DNA of 64,000 bases from Pleurodeles waltl. Its lineage: Eukaryota; Chordata; Amphibia; Caudata; Salamandridae. This document shows positions 1 to 10,900 of this stretch, piece by piece. The notes under the pieces are model-generated. The model had not been told where the DNA came from. It saw only the letters and a list, made by a program, of their open reading frames with translations, and did not search any database. How positions within the stretch are numbered: position 1 is the first letter of the stretch; the number at the start of each line of letters is the position of its first letter. Where the stretch lies: assembly GCF_031143425.1 (NCBI RefSeq), contig NC_090445.1:1197996691-1198060690 (forward strand), given 5' to 3'. Made by a program: the position numbers and the translations under genes.

Positions 1-240
1 ATAAGTTCTCGCTATTTTAGAGTATCGGATTAGGGCAAGTAAACCCTCTTTAGGGTGGCCTCCTTGAGACAGCAGAGCCGGGACTGCAATCCTTTGACAT
101 CCATCCCAGACTGCCAGCCCATCCGACCAAGTTTCTTGCAGTAAGATAATATCATAATGTACCTAGAACTTTATCCATTTACAGTCTAATAGCTTAGTGT
201 CATACCCTGCTACATTCCATGTAATAAGACAGCACTTCGC
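1..240 (-). pseudogene. LINE ORF2 fragment, N-terminal AP-endonuclease, runs off window edge
   Basis: Reading leftwards from about 240, one frame is open apart from a single TAG at 163-165. It encodes a typical start of a non-LTR retrotransposon endonuclease: TWNVAG near the beginning, then YDIILLQETW about 30 residues later, then a glycine-rich GGHPKEGLLALI segment. This domain nicks target DNA to prime reverse transcription. The frame is still open at position 1, so the rest of ORF2 lies outside the window. It follows the ORF1-like segment at 241-1671 in the expected ORF1-ORF2 order. The in-frame stop says the copy is dead. Clade not assigned; it could belong to the same family as the LINE at 5945-8722, which lacks this part. 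Confidence 0.55.
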
Positions 241-1671
241 GATTGTTCCACCTTTACCATCCGCATTCATGGTAACAATTGGGGATTCTACCACACCCAC
301 TGAAGGTCTCTGTGCATCACGTCAATCCACCCCCTCCAGATCTAGGGAAATAATAAAACCATTACCCAGACTAGTTGGCAGTAAGTCACCCTCCTGCACT
401 AAATTAGGATTCCTAGTTGGAAAATCATCAATCAGCTGAGTATGATTGTAGAAGAAACCCAAAGGGACCATACCAATCTTTCCCTTCATCTGGGATACCA
501 ATCGTTGTGTCGAGAGAAGTTGTTGGGCCAGACCTGAATATCAAAAATTCACAATAATGCAATCCCCATTTCCATCCTTTACCCGAGGCCCGACCCAATC
601 AATTCTTCTAAAAATAAATTATCCCTAAAATCCTTGCAAACAAAATCACAGTTTTTTGCTCAGCCCGTGGCAAGTCTTATTTTTTCGTTGGTCTGTGGAT
701 TCACTTGTTCCTGGCACTAAGGAGGGAATGTCAGTAAGCACCACCACATACGGGGTGCAGGCTGGAGGGAGCTCTAAACAGACAAGTGGAGAGCCTTTCT
801 CTAGATGTAAATGTTGAACCTCACTTCTTTCTTGAGACACCACTACATTCTCCATGTGCCTGCTTCCAATTGACCTTCCGTCTCTCAACCTGCAATTCGC
901 CCTTACACCTGAAGAAAAATCAACCAAAGCAGCCTCCACACAGTTTCCAGGTACCCCCAAATTAGTGAAACTTGAGGATTGACGCATCTCTCTTTCCAAG
1001 ACTCTAGGGTTTCCATCTTTTGGAAACACCCCCCATCAGACAATTGTCTTTGATGCCTAGGATCCAAAAGGCCACCCTTGGCTGGGACTGAAATTGGCCT
1101 CTCCGTTCCGCTCAACAGGGAGACTGCAGTTTCAAGCACCTGCAGTTTCTCCATGACCGGGGCCATACTAGCCTCAATCATTTCCTTAAACTTCATCAGT
1201 AGTTTTTCTATACCAAGACCTGGGCACTGACTAAAGCTTGTGCCATCCGCAGTATCCGAGGGGTTCAGGTTAGCAGACAAGGGCGGTTTTGATTTTATTC
1301 CCAAATTTCTTCAGCGTCTTTTTCTTTTGCAAGGGAGGGCTTCTACTGCCAGGAGGGGAAACCATCAAAAGCCTCTTACTCTTCCTTATTGTTCCATCCA
1401 AACCCTTTACCCCTGTTTCTAATGACATTGGGGGTTTGGGCAAATCCCCCTGGCCATCCCCATCTTCAGAAAACCCCTGAGCCTCATTTTCTATAGAAAC
1501 TTGCTGCCAATCGCCCATCTCCAGCGAGAGTCTCCTCTCTGCCAAATCAATCTCCTTTGTGACTACCCAAACTGCTTGAGCAAGAAAGGAATCCAACGTT
1601 GAATTGGTTTTTCCCTTCTCTCCCCCACACTGATCCCTATTTTGCAGGGCCCTTCTCCTACCCATCCTCAC
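241..1671 (-). pseudogene. Degraded LINE ORF1-like region
   Basis: Three overlapping open stretches on the minus strand (1671-1270, 1304-903, 1029-646) lie in two frames and together read like one frameshifted protein. More apparently coding sequence continues to about 440. The first begins with a basic MRMGRRR segment. The second contains a stretch (IEKLLMKFKEMIEASMAPVMEKLQVLETA, given here only by its heptad character: hydrophobic residues spaced 3-4 apart) that looks like a short coiled coil. I do not recognise a zinc knuckle or an RRM. Assignment as ORF1 rests mainly on position: it sits directly upstream of an endonuclease start on the same strand. ORF1 proteins bind element RNA. It could be another protein remnant; confidence is moderate to low. 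Confidence 0.4.
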
Positions 1672-2034
1672 AGTTTGCCAAAGGGGCCTCTCTCAGGTGT
1701 ACCTCAGGTCAGCTGCAGCCGCTACTTTGAATGGTTATTTCTCATAGAAGGAAAATAAACTTCTCTCCACCGTGGAGATCAACTTAAATAGAAATTGTAC
1801 GATGGTCAATAAAGTTAGTCACTCACCCACTGTACCAAATCTAAGAGGGGTGGTTCAGCCCAGCCTCTTACGGTCATTGACAGGCCAAAAACCGGGCCCG
1901 CCCTTGGCCCGGGTGCGTCCCGCGCAGCGCTAGCTCATTGGTGCTTTGAAGCACTCTCGGTTCTTGGCTCCACCCCTTCCTCCAAGGGCCTCCTGGGACA
2001 CAGAGTCCCCATGTGCAGCAGCGCGCGTCTGGCT
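1672..2034 (-). other. Non-coding stretch, GC-rich, possible LINE 5' UTR
   Basis: No convincing frame. The part from about 1880 to 2030 is clearly more GC-rich than its neighbours and lies just upstream of the ORF1-like region, as a LINE 5' UTR or internal promoter would. It abuts the truncated endonuclease fragment at 2035-2420, which suggests an insertion junction near 2035, but I could not find a target duplication. Confidence 0.25.
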
Positions 2035-2420
2035 GAATTCCTTTTTGGAGCCTGGTGGACGATAGACTAAAGCTTCCAGATGCCACCAGGGGAGATCTCA
2101 AGGTTAAACGTGGAGATCTCAGTGTAATCTTCTTGAAGAGAATTTAGACTAGCAACTGTCACTGATTCTCCAAAAGTGATGGCGATTCTCCCTCCTTGTT
2201 TAGTCTTTCTGTCAAAACTAAAAGTGTAATTTGAGGTTATGGCTACTGGGACACAGGGAGCAGATGTAGAATTAAGCCAGCTTTCAGTAAATAAACCTAT
2301 ATCCTGTTGATGAATAGTAATTAGATCCCATACTTCCGTCGCATGCTTAGAAAGAGAACGTACATTATACAACACAAGCCTGTTACGCAGGCTGGGGAGA
2401 GGGGTTGTGGATTGTGGACT
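2035..2420 (-). pseudogene. CR1/L2-like LINE endonuclease fragment
   Basis: The frame from 2420 down to about 2070 starts with RLVLYNVRSLSKHATEVWD and continues with DIGLFTESWL, the usual opening of a CR1/L2/Rex-type AP-endonuclease (N-A-R-S-L then T-E-T-W-L in relatives). It then runs through FSFDRKTKQGGRIAI to near 2070. The next expected motif, LVYRPPG, is present at about 2040-2065 in a different frame, so a frameshift lies near 2070. Nothing of the catalytic core after YRPPG is left. The fragment stops where the GC-rich stretch of another LINE begins. Same strand as that LINE but a different family, since the endonuclease openings differ (TWNVAG versus LYNVRSL). Confidence 0.6.
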
Positions 2421-2798
2421 GTCTGACTCTGGAATTGCCTCTCTGTATTTCCCAATAAGAGTACTTGGGGAACTTGCAGAGTTGTATTGGGCGCACTATC
2501 TATGGGTCTGTTTAGGACCCGTTTTGGAAGGTGTGGAGTAAAGGCATAGTTGCAGAATTGACAGATGGCGAAGGCATCACGTATTGGGCCGAGAAGTGTA
2601 TGGCAAAGCAGTGCATCATTCTCTGGGGACCGTGACTTGGCTCTAATCTCCAATATAAAATCACTAGTGTAACACAGCAGAGAGGCGTCTTAACTCTGGT
2701 GGGAGTGATGCAGGGTTCCTGGCAACTGGCAGCAGTCTGGCGTGGGTGGGCACAGACGGGCTTGCCTTTGGCACGTGTCCACGCCAGACTTTGTGTTA
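2421..2798. other. No recognised feature
   Basis: Short open frames occur on the minus strand (2653-2321, 2802-2512), but neither shows a motif I know. It may be upstream sequence of the CR1/L2-like fragment. Confidence 0.3.
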
Positions 2799-2957
2799 GC
2801 AAGGTTATGAGGCTAGACTGCTGACCTCCTACAAAATGGTGGCCCGTGATGGTTCATCAATGTAATAAAGTAACTTACTTCCACTCAGTTGCCACCAGCC
2901 TCGGTGGACCGAGGAAGTACAGAAAATGTGATGTGATAATACAGTAGGAAAAGTTAA
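2799..2957 (+). repeat. Direct repeat copy 1 (about 159 bp)
   Basis: Begins GCAAGGTTATGAGGCTAGA and ends TAGGAAAAGTTAA. It is repeated imperfectly 306 bp downstream at 3105-3263 in the same orientation. Both copies contain a CTCCAAAATGG / CTACAAAATGG core, an AATAAAGTAA run and a GGAAGTACAGAAA block. Confidence 0.7.
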
Positions 2958-4256
2958 AAAGGCTAATAAACAGATTAAACCAAGATTTAGAAGTGTCCCT
3001 GCTGATTAAAACAGAATGTCAATGTTCCTGCACTTACATACAGGCTGGGAAAGGGTCCCTGGTGAGCATTATGCGCCTAGTCAGGCTGTGTATTAATTGG
3101 GCTAGCAAGGTTACCAGGCTAGATAGCTGACAGCCTCCAAAATGGGGTCCTGTGCTGGTTCTTCAACATAATAAAGTAATGTCCCTTCACTCAATCGGCA
3201 CCAGCCGCGGTAAACTGGGGAAGTACAGAAAGTTCAGTGTGCTGATACAATAGGAAAAGTTAACAAGCATTTGCAAAGCAATGGGTCTCACATTTACTCG
3301 AAGTAAAGCTATTAGCGTTGTAAACTCTTAACCAAACTTTTCTTGATAAATAAACTGTAAAGTAAAACAGTTTCAAATAAGCGGGCCGATGGCTGCCATG
3401 AGTGCAAAGCAAACACACATAAGGAAACAGAAGTTCGCTTGCACTGAAAAGTATTGGCAAAAGTGCAATTATCCATGTAATCGGCAAAAGTGCAAATATC
3501 CAAGTAACCGGGTAGATGTCATGCAAAGCGCTCTACTACAGCCCAGAGAGAGCGTGCTGCCTACGAAATAAAGAGAAAAAATAGCACAGAAACCATATGG
3601 AAAATATGGAGCTTCGTATGTTTTCAGTAGTTGGCCAGTGTGCTGGAGGCGGGCTAAACACCGGAAACGGTATGACGTATGCATGCCTTTCACTAATTAA
3701 ATCAAGCTAATTTTAAAAGGCAAGCCCACGAACCAACCAAACTGATGGGCTTGACATGGGCGTGGTTAAAAGCCCACAGACAGATTACACCAGGAACAGA
3801 TCGCTTTGCGCTCGACCCTAAAAGCTAACTGCACGTGTTCTGACGAGCACATATGCGCATGCTTGCACCAAAAAATGCCATATCCATGCACTAAATAAAC
3901 CAGCATATCGCAATTATTCCTCCCCCCGCCCCAATTTTTGAATGGGTTTCCTTTAATAGTAAACCCGTTCCAGGACTGGCAGCTACGCATGTGCATTTGC
4001 TCACATGCCACTGGCAACAAGCTCTGGCAAACAAATAGGTTGGTCTTTCAAAACTGAGACATATTGGATTTGTCAACACTTGTTTTGTAATTGCATAAAA
4101 CCTGTGTCTACTCAGCAATAAAAGTTAAACCTTTTTTTCTCTTAAACATTAACTAAGCAATAACCATGTGAAATATTTTGTTTAAATGTAAACTCCTCGC
4201 ATTTAAATTCATGAATCTCTTCCCCTTCTCACCGCATTGTTTAAATTACACATTAA
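2956..4256. repeat. Old dispersed repeat, left copy
   Basis: Non-coding. Blocks recur downstream in the same orientation: 2956-3050 matches 8844-8940, 3262-3370 matches about 5598-5715, and 3562-3700 matches about 5815-5944 and then continues at 8723. The right copy is therefore interrupted by the LINE at 5945-8722, and this left copy preserves the pre-insertion arrangement at 3681-3700. No gene seen. Confidence 0.6.
3105..3263 (+). repeat. Direct repeat copy 2 (about 159 bp)
   Basis: Imperfect copy of 2799-2957, separated from it by about 147 bp. The spacing and repeated flanks suggest a tandem unit of about 306 bp or an LTR-like pair, though no TG...CA ends or coding sequence are visible between them. 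Confidence 0.7.
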
Positions 4257-4972
4257 GGGCCAGATGTAGCAAAAAAATATTTTGCGAGTTGCAAATTGCA
4301 AGTAATAGCGACTCGCAATTTGCAACTCGCAAAATGTAATGCAGAAAGGTGTCTCAGACACCTTCTGCGACTAGCTATGGGGTCGCAAAGACCCACCTCA
4401 TGAATATTAATGAGGTGGGTCACAGTTTGCGACCCCATAGCGAGTCCAGGCACTCACAGGGATGGTGGCCTGCTGGAGACATCAGACCACCATGTCCGTG
4501 ACTGCTTTTTGAAAAAAGCATTTTTTTTTTCTTTTTGCAGCCCGTTTTCCTTAAAGGAAAACGAGCTGCAAAAAGAAAAATTTCCGAAACCATTTGGTTT
4601 CGGTTTTTTCAGAGTAGGCAGTGGTCCATAGGACCACTGCCTGCTCTGAAAAAATATTTTTATTGGCATTCACAAAGGGGAAGGGGTCATATGGGGACCC
4701 CTTCCCTTTTGCGAATGAGTTACCATTCACTTCAAGTGGATGGTAACTGCGAGTTGGTTTGCGACCGCATTCGCGGTCCCAAAGCAACTCAGAATGGCGA
4801 TGCGGTCGCAAATAGGAAGGGAACACCCCTTCCTATTTGCGAATCGCAGCCTCAAATTGCGAGTCGGTACCGACTCGCAATTTGCGGTTGTGCATCGCGT
4901 TCGGCCTTTTGCACCTCACAAACTGAGTGTTTCGCAGTTTGCGAGGCGCAAAAGGCTTCCTACATCTGGCCC
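4257..4972. mobile_element. TIR element made of serial palindromes
   Basis: The ends are perfect 13-bp inverted repeats, GGGCCAGATGTAG at 4257-4269 and CTACATCTGGCCC at 4960-4972. Between them lie back-to-back hairpins: 4279-4299/4315-4335 (21 bp, perfect), 4341-4368, 4375-4401/4410-4440 (two stacked arms), 4531-4552/4553-4574, 4584-4592/4595-4603, 4604-4627/4631-4654, 4667-4688/4696-4717, 4719-4732/4734-4747, 4751-4768/4773-4790, 4806-4820/4828-4842, 4853-4868/4869-4884 (16 bp, perfect, no loop) and 4904-4925/4935-4956. Most arms have 0-2 mismatches. There is no credible ORF, so it would be non-autonomous. No clear target duplication flanks it. Superfamily unassigned. Confidence 0.7.
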
Positions 4973-5938
4973 ATAGTGGGAATAACTTCAGAGGCAAGCA
5001 GGGCTGCGACAAATATAATTTACATAGGGTCTTTTGCCTGAGCACAATCGAGAAGGAGCACTGTCTTCCCCACACTGGAGTATAGATGCGCTTTGACATT
5101 CACGGGCATCCAGTAAAATTTACAAAACAGCTAAAGTCATTGTTAAGAATATGTAACAGACTGCAAACGGCCTGTTGTTCAACGGCATCCCTCAAAGGAA
5201 CATAGCAAGGGAGAAATGTTACCAGGGTATTATTAACACTGAACATGTTTGCCAGGAATAAAAAAATCACACTGCCAGGTTCAGCCGTCAGCGCTAATGT
5301 TCCCACCAGAGTTATTTGGCAAATTATGCCATTTATCGAAACCACCCAGCACTCCTAGACCCAAGCAGACGCTGCACTGTGGTCTGCTGTCTTCATTCTA
5401 CTAATCTATGCACGTCTAATGGAATAGAACAGTACTACACAGTAAACACCGTTTGCATATGCGCATCATAAAACAAGCTCGGCTAAAATAAAAACAGAAA
5501 GATGCATATATTTATTTCGCTCCAGACCTTTGTTCTGTAAATAGGACTCGCTGTAAAAGAGGCTCCGGCACCAGCCTCGCGTGTGGATAAGCGTAACCAA
5601 TAAAATACAAGCATTTGCGATGCAACTAGTCTCCCATTTGCTTGAGTTAAAGCTATTAGCATTGTAAACTCCTAACCAGACTTTTCTTGTCACATAAATT
5701 GAAAGGAAAAAAACAAGCACTATGTAAAACGCAGCACGATTACACTGAAATTAAAAACCCCCAAACTGAGTGTGATCGTTCTATGTAAAACCCAGTGCCA
5801 TCGCGCTGCGTGGAAATTAAAAAGATAAAGTAGTGCAGAAACCATGCTGAAAACGTGAAGCCTTGTATGTTGTCAGTAGCTGGCCGGTGCGCTTGAGGGG
5901 GGCTAAACACTTGAAAAGGCATGACGTATGCATGCCTT
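4973..5938. repeat. Old dispersed repeat, right copy (first part)
   Basis: Non-coding; no gene seen. From about 5598 it parallels 3262 onward, including a shared GTAAACTC(C/T)TAACCA block and the GACGTATGCATGCCTTTCACTA end just before the LINE insertion. 4973-5590 shows nothing recognisable. Confidence 0.5.
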
Positions 5939-5944
5939 TCACTA
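5939..5944. repeat. Target-site duplication, left (TCACTA)
   Basis: TCACTA directly left of the LINE 3' end, matching 8723-8728. The paralogous unoccupied site at about 3690-3696 has a single TCACTA followed by AT(T/G)AAATCAAGC, as expected for an insertion here. Confidence 0.75.
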
Positions 5945-8722
5945 GAAGAAGACTTTATTCTGTATGAAAAAATTCATCCATTAAAACAAATAATCACCAA
6001 CACATTAGTTAAAATAACAATAAAACAATATACAATAAAAACACTCATCAAGAATATAAACAGATAAGACCTCATTCATAAAAACAATAAACTAAAAGAA
6101 TTCATTCGAAGAACTCTACATTTTTACACCAAGTAATAGCTCCCTTCAAGAATGATCCCAGGCCCTTCCACACCAATACATCTGAGGCCATATGCAGCCA
6201 CATAAAAGCAGGATGATATTGCACGAAACCCTTGGGCCTTAAAAGAGGTAATAGAAATCGAGTTCTAAACGGTGCATAAAAAACACAAAACAATGTAAAA
6301 TGGGGCAAGGTCTGTTGGGACACCCCATCACAGGGGCAGGGTCTAATAGATTTTCCCCATACTGACCTAGCGGGAAACACAGATTACTTCTAATGATCCC
6401 CAAACGGAATTGAGTAATAAGAGACCAGTAATAGAGACCTTTCCCTCACATCATTTATCTCTAAGAGATAGCGCTCAGGACCCACCCCCATCTTTAGCAT
6501 AATAAAATCCCTGATCGTTTTTTTCCCTAAGGCCTCCCCCTCCCTTTTGGTCTCCTGGATTCTCAGAAAATTATCCTTAACCCATTTTTAATCATGACTA
6601 GTCAGGCCCTGAGGATATTCAAACAAATCAGGCCGCCCCAGATCATGGGCCATCTTCCTTATATACGTCAGCCAGGGAATGTTCTTTACATTGTCACAAG
6701 CCAAACAATCCCTTAAAATATCCCTATTAAGAGTAGCATGTTCGTTACTCCAGATTGAAATCCATACCAGAAGGGGAGCCAACTAGATATTGTCCTGCAC
6801 AAACTCAAGCTCCAGTTCCAAATGAAGGCAAAAAACAGGAATATTTTGTCCAACTCCCAATAGCCTTCTACAGAACTGATTTTCTTCTACAGTAAGGGCT
6901 CGGGGATCCATATACCCCCAATGTGCAGCACCATACAGCAGGACAGGGAGGCATTTCCGCCTATAGATTTCAAGCAAAGGCTTAATAGGTTTACTTCCTA
7001 CCCTTACAGCAAAGTCAAAAGTCGCACCCAATGTTGCATGAAAAAGCACACCCCTTCTGGCAATACAGGGTTTCCAAGATCCTTTCTCATCAAAGATGAC
7101 CCCCCAAATATGGGAACTCATGGACCCTGCTAATGATTTGATCCTCAATCCTTAGCTCCCCCACCCTACTCAAGGGTCTTCCGCAAACCATGAAATGTGA
7201 TTTCTTATAATTAATCTCTAAGCCCAAAGCTGACATAAAGGAGGCATAAGCTCGGACTACTTCAAGGAGACCATTCATAGTGCGGGCCATAAGGACCGTG
7301 TCATCCACGTACGTCAGCACAGGGATATCAATACCATTCACCTTTGGAACATCCTTACAATGTTCCACCAGAAAATCCAACAATCCATTTGTATAAAGAA
7401 GGAACAGAGTAGGAGCCAAAACACACCCCTGGCGCACACCCCTTGGAAGTTTAAAGGCCTCTGAGCATTCCCCATTAGACCCCACCCTCACATTTGCAAC
7501 CGTTCCTGAGTGGAGATACCGGAGCAACTCTACAATATTAGGATCCATCCCTAGCTGATTTAACCTCTCCCACAATATAGACCGGTTCACCTTATCAAAG
7601 GCACAACTACGGTCCATAAAAGCAAGGTAGAGGGTACCTTTCCTAGCTTGCGTATATTTACCAATCATCATCAATAGGTTAAGACATTGTTCTCGAGTGC
7701 TGAGGCCTTCCCTAAAACCATACTGGTCCCAGCTTAAGATATCATTTCCTATCATCCAGGCCTCAATACGCCTTAAAATAATCCGCCCCAGAATCTTCAC
7801 AGAAGAATCAAGGAGAGAGATGGGGCGATAAGACTTAGGATCATTTCGATCGCCCTTTTTAAATACTGGGATAATACAGGCCAGTCTCCAAGAGGCAGGA
7901 ACGCCAACAGTAACTGCTGCATTGATAACATTTAAAAGAATAGGTGCCCATAACTGGGGATTAGATTTATACAAATCCATAGGGATCGAATCCGGGCCCA
8001 GAGCTTTATTGCTAGCACTACTCTGTATCGCATCAATGGAGTGAAAACCTAATTGCTAGGTTAGGAGCCATATCATACTCATTGTCCCGTTTATTTCTTA
8101 GGGGGATACCCTCAAAAGTTCTACAAAAGTGAATTACCCCGGCCTCCGGGGCAATGTTACAGCCAAGGCCCTCAGATGTCTCTGTTCCAAAGGAACCTCT
8201 ATTTACCACCTTCCAAAACAAACCAGGATCCTTCAGAACTATGGCACACTCTAACTCTTCCCAGGCTTTATCTTTATGTTTTAACTTGCTATCCCTCACA
8301 AGGACCCTATCTCTAGGATGTTTCTTAGCGGCCAACTTCAGTTTGCCCTTGCATCATAGCAGGCCTTGTCAAACCAACCACATTGCCTTTACTGGGGCGG
8401 CTGCCTATTGAAAATAAACAGTCTCTCACTGCTGTATTTACTACTGTTATTGCATCCATAACAGCCTTAGGATTGGGACACTCTATCAGAAGTATTTCCA
8501 TAAATAAATGTAGGTTTTCCCCCACCACCCTTCCTACAACTTTTTGGGAATCTACTTGTTTCCACCCAAGCCGCCTGCCCTGTTCCCTTATCTCCACTGC
8601 AACAGGCCCACCTCATCCTAATTTACGTAGGGCCCCAGGGAGTTTAAAAGACACTATAAGGGGATTATGGTCACTAAACACTCCCCTAGCACCTCATCCC
8701 CGATCACCAGATCTTTCTTAGG
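5945..8722 (-). mobile_element. 5'-truncated LINE (non-LTR retrotransposon)
   Basis: A 2.78-kb insertion, minus strand, bounded by a 6-bp duplication TCACTA and absent from the paralogous site near 3695. Its 3' end (low coordinates) reads AATAAAGTCTTCTTC on the minus strand, so the tail is a short pyrimidine repeat and not poly(A). The 5' end is inside the endonuclease domain, the usual result of incomplete reverse transcription. It carries a complete but mutated RT region and a C-terminal cysteine/histidine motif. Confidence 0.75.
6102..8693 (-). pseudogene. LINE ORF2 remnant: endonuclease end, reverse transcriptase, C-terminal domain
   Basis: The remnant starts with SDHNPLIVSFKLP (about 8660-8680), the last motif of an AP-endonuclease. 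A linker follows in two frames (8597-8325, 8335-8033). The RT lies in one long frame, 7980-7090. It contains SYRPISLLDSSVKI, YGFREGLSTREQ, AFDKVNRS around the first catalytic Asp, RGVRQGCVLAPTLF and YVDDTVLMAR with the catalytic YVDD. Downstream pieces (7148-6783, 6782-6588, 6380-6102) are in shifted frames; the last has CPCDG followed by H and C, a worn CCHC. RT would copy element RNA at the nicked target. In the first catalytic block, MDRSCAFD replaces the more usual D-x-x-A/S-A-F-D. The clade is uncertain (QGCVLAPTLF occurs in I/Vingi/Nimb-like and other groups). Not functional. Confidence 0.75.
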
Positions 8723-8728
8723 TCACTA
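8723..8728. repeat. Target-site duplication, right (TCACTA)
   Basis: Second copy of TCACTA, followed by ATGAAATCAAGC, which matches the continuation of the empty site at 3697-3708. Confidence 0.75.
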
Positions 8729-9322
8729 ATGAAATCAAGCGGATTTTAAAAGACAAGCCCATGAACCAATGAAAGTGATAGGTGTGACATGGGCGTGGTT
8801 AAAAGCCCAAAGAGAGATTACAACAGCTTGTGGGCTCGACCTTAAAAAGGCGAATAAACTTATTGAACCAAGATTTAAAATGTGTCCCTCCTGATGTAAA
8901 CAACAGAATGTCAATGTTGTCGCAAGTACATACAGGCACTGGCACACAAAAACACAACCCTCTGAGCGATGTCCAGTTGTGGGATTTTTTAATTTGGATA
9001 AAGTAATACACTTAAGTGAAGTTTTGGAACTAAGGAAATGTAGGGTAACCAGGGGTTAAATACAATGTATAATTTGACTTTAAGAACGGACATCTAAGAG
9101 ATTCCACTAGTCTTAGTGCAGAATCTTAAAAATTCCCAGGAACAATTCAAGAAAAAAGTAAAGGAATTAAAAGAAAAATGCAACGAACACTTGACCAGTG
9201 GCGACCGGTAATTTTACAACACTCAACAACATTCAAACATACACGGACACACCAAACATTAATTTGAAAGAAAAAAAAAAAAGACACACACACACTTACC
9301 TTCAGCTCGGAGGTCCAGGAGG
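8729..9322. repeat. Old dispersed repeat, right copy (continued)
   Basis: 8729-8830 matches about 3697-3800 and 8844-8945 matches 2956-3055. From 8946 to 9322 I see only A-rich unique-looking sequence and no gene. Confidence 0.5.
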
Positions 9323-9734
9323 GTTGGGACTGCCGCCTTCCCTCACTGGCTGACCTTAGGGCAGCCAGTGAGGGAAGGCAGCAGCCCCAACTTGTCACAG
9401 AGTGTGATGGGGTCAGTGAGACTGCTGACCCCTCCCCACTCTGAGACAAGGTGTCACTGATTGACATGACCCCTAGGCGCTTCAGGGCTTAAACCTGAAG
9501 CCCCCAGGTTGAAGTCAATGGGTGAGGCTTCCCCTCGTCACCCATTGACTCGAGGCACCTTTGCTGAGCTGAGGAAGTCACGCCCATAGGAGCTGTGACC
9601 TCTTCAGCCCAGCAAATTTCAGCTCCGACAGCCAGGAGTCTGCGCAAATCGTCCATGTCTCACTCCTCGCTGCCTGATCTGAACATGAAGAGTGTCTGTC
9701 AGGAAGATCTTTTCTCAGCCTGACAGTCACTCTT
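9323..9734. repeat. Second chain of palindromes
   Basis: Consecutive inverted repeats: 9323-9352/9362-9391 (30-bp arms, 2 mismatches), 9391-9404/9437-9450 (14 bp, 1 mismatch) with an inner pair 9411-9416/9424-9429, 9480-9486/9494-9500, 9513-9525/9538-9550 (13 bp, perfect), 9560-9581/9595-9616 (22 bp, 3 mismatches) and 9688-9703/9719-9734 (16 bp, 1 mismatch). No sequence similarity to the chain at 4257-4972 was seen, but the architecture is the same. The last arm ends 15 bp before the left breakpoint of the 12.3-kb duplication. Confidence 0.65.
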
Positions 9735-9749
9735 AATGAGGGGCAAAGG

Positions 9750-10821
9750 GTGGGGGTGTGATCTCTCTGCCCTAAAGGACGGGCCACGGCTGCACTTGAC
9801 TGACGACAAGGTGATAGAGAAAATGACAAAGACTTGATGGTTAGGCCTATTGCTTGAGTCCACAGCTTAAAGCAACTCTTGACGATGAGACTTCTGATGA
9901 CGTAGATTTTCCAGCAGGGTTACTGCCTCCTCCAATATCTGTTCTCTTCACCCCTACACATAATCATGTAACCATAGCGCCCTAAAGGAGTTGTCCTACA
10001 TCCCCCTTTGTCCTACAAGCCTGAGGACCCCAGGACTAGTACAAGCGCACACAGTGCCACTCCAAAGTTTCCCTATTCTCCAGTGAAGAGACAGTTTATA
10101 AGTCACAAATGGCCCATGCCCATCCAGGTGCTGCTCACATTTGCAGTCATGTGACGCAAGAGATGGTTATCCTCTGGGCTCCTCTAATGCTATAAACCAG
10201 AGCCAGTGATGCTTTAGTAACATTAGGTAAGAACCCCTGTGCTCAGTGATCACAAAAGAAATAGTGACAACCGCTAACTGTTCAGTAGCGTTGTTTCTAC
10301 TAAACTCCTAAACCCAACTGTCAGAGTCACCAGATCCTCGGGGTCTGTGCACACGTCCACCACTGAACAGCTCCAAGACTCTGATAGATAAATCACAGAG
10401 ACTGAGAGAGTTCAAGAGGTGAAGAGGGGATTAGGAAGGGAACAGCTGGGAAGGAGACCTGTAGTAAGAAAAAGGTTAGAACACACAATATGAAAATTAT
10501 ATCTCCTGAAATCAATACTAGACTATGATTCTAAGCCTAGTCACTATGAAAACATGAACAATCTAAGAGTTAAGTTTAAAATGACTAAGTTTCAAGATGG
10601 CCGGATACCTGTAGGGGAATCAAGATGAATTAACTGAAAACTTTCTTATTCAAGTACTTTCCTTTACATGAGAATCAGAAAAAACATTCTGACTAAATTT
10701 TAAACCAGTCATATAAATCCTGTTTTGAGAATATATACTAGGACCATACAATTTTGCATCTAGAAATTCTGGCCTTCTGTGTACTCTTAAAATGTTTCAA
10801 CACAAATTGTGCATATTACAG
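9750..10821. other. No recognised gene (unit A)
   Basis: Non-coding, no motif recognised. Matches 22040-23111 almost base for base. Confidence 0.5.
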
Positions 10822-10849
10822 ATATATATATATATATATATATATATAA
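10822..10849. repeat. (TA)n microsatellite, unit A
   Basis: About 14 TA units. The copy in unit B (23112-23144) is a few base pairs longer and accounts for one of the offset changes. Confidence 0.9.
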
Positions 10850-10900
10850 CACCATAAAAGGACTGTGCACCATGAATAACACAATATGGATTCAGGAAAC

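Noticed and set aside
4251..4980. Target-site duplication around the palindrome element
   Set aside because: Flanks (CATTAA and ATAGTG) do not match convincingly at any length from 2 to 8 bp.
9323..9391. Long hairpin that could resemble a microRNA precursor
   Set aside because: It is one of a chain of palindromes in a repeat; no evidence for a processed hairpin.
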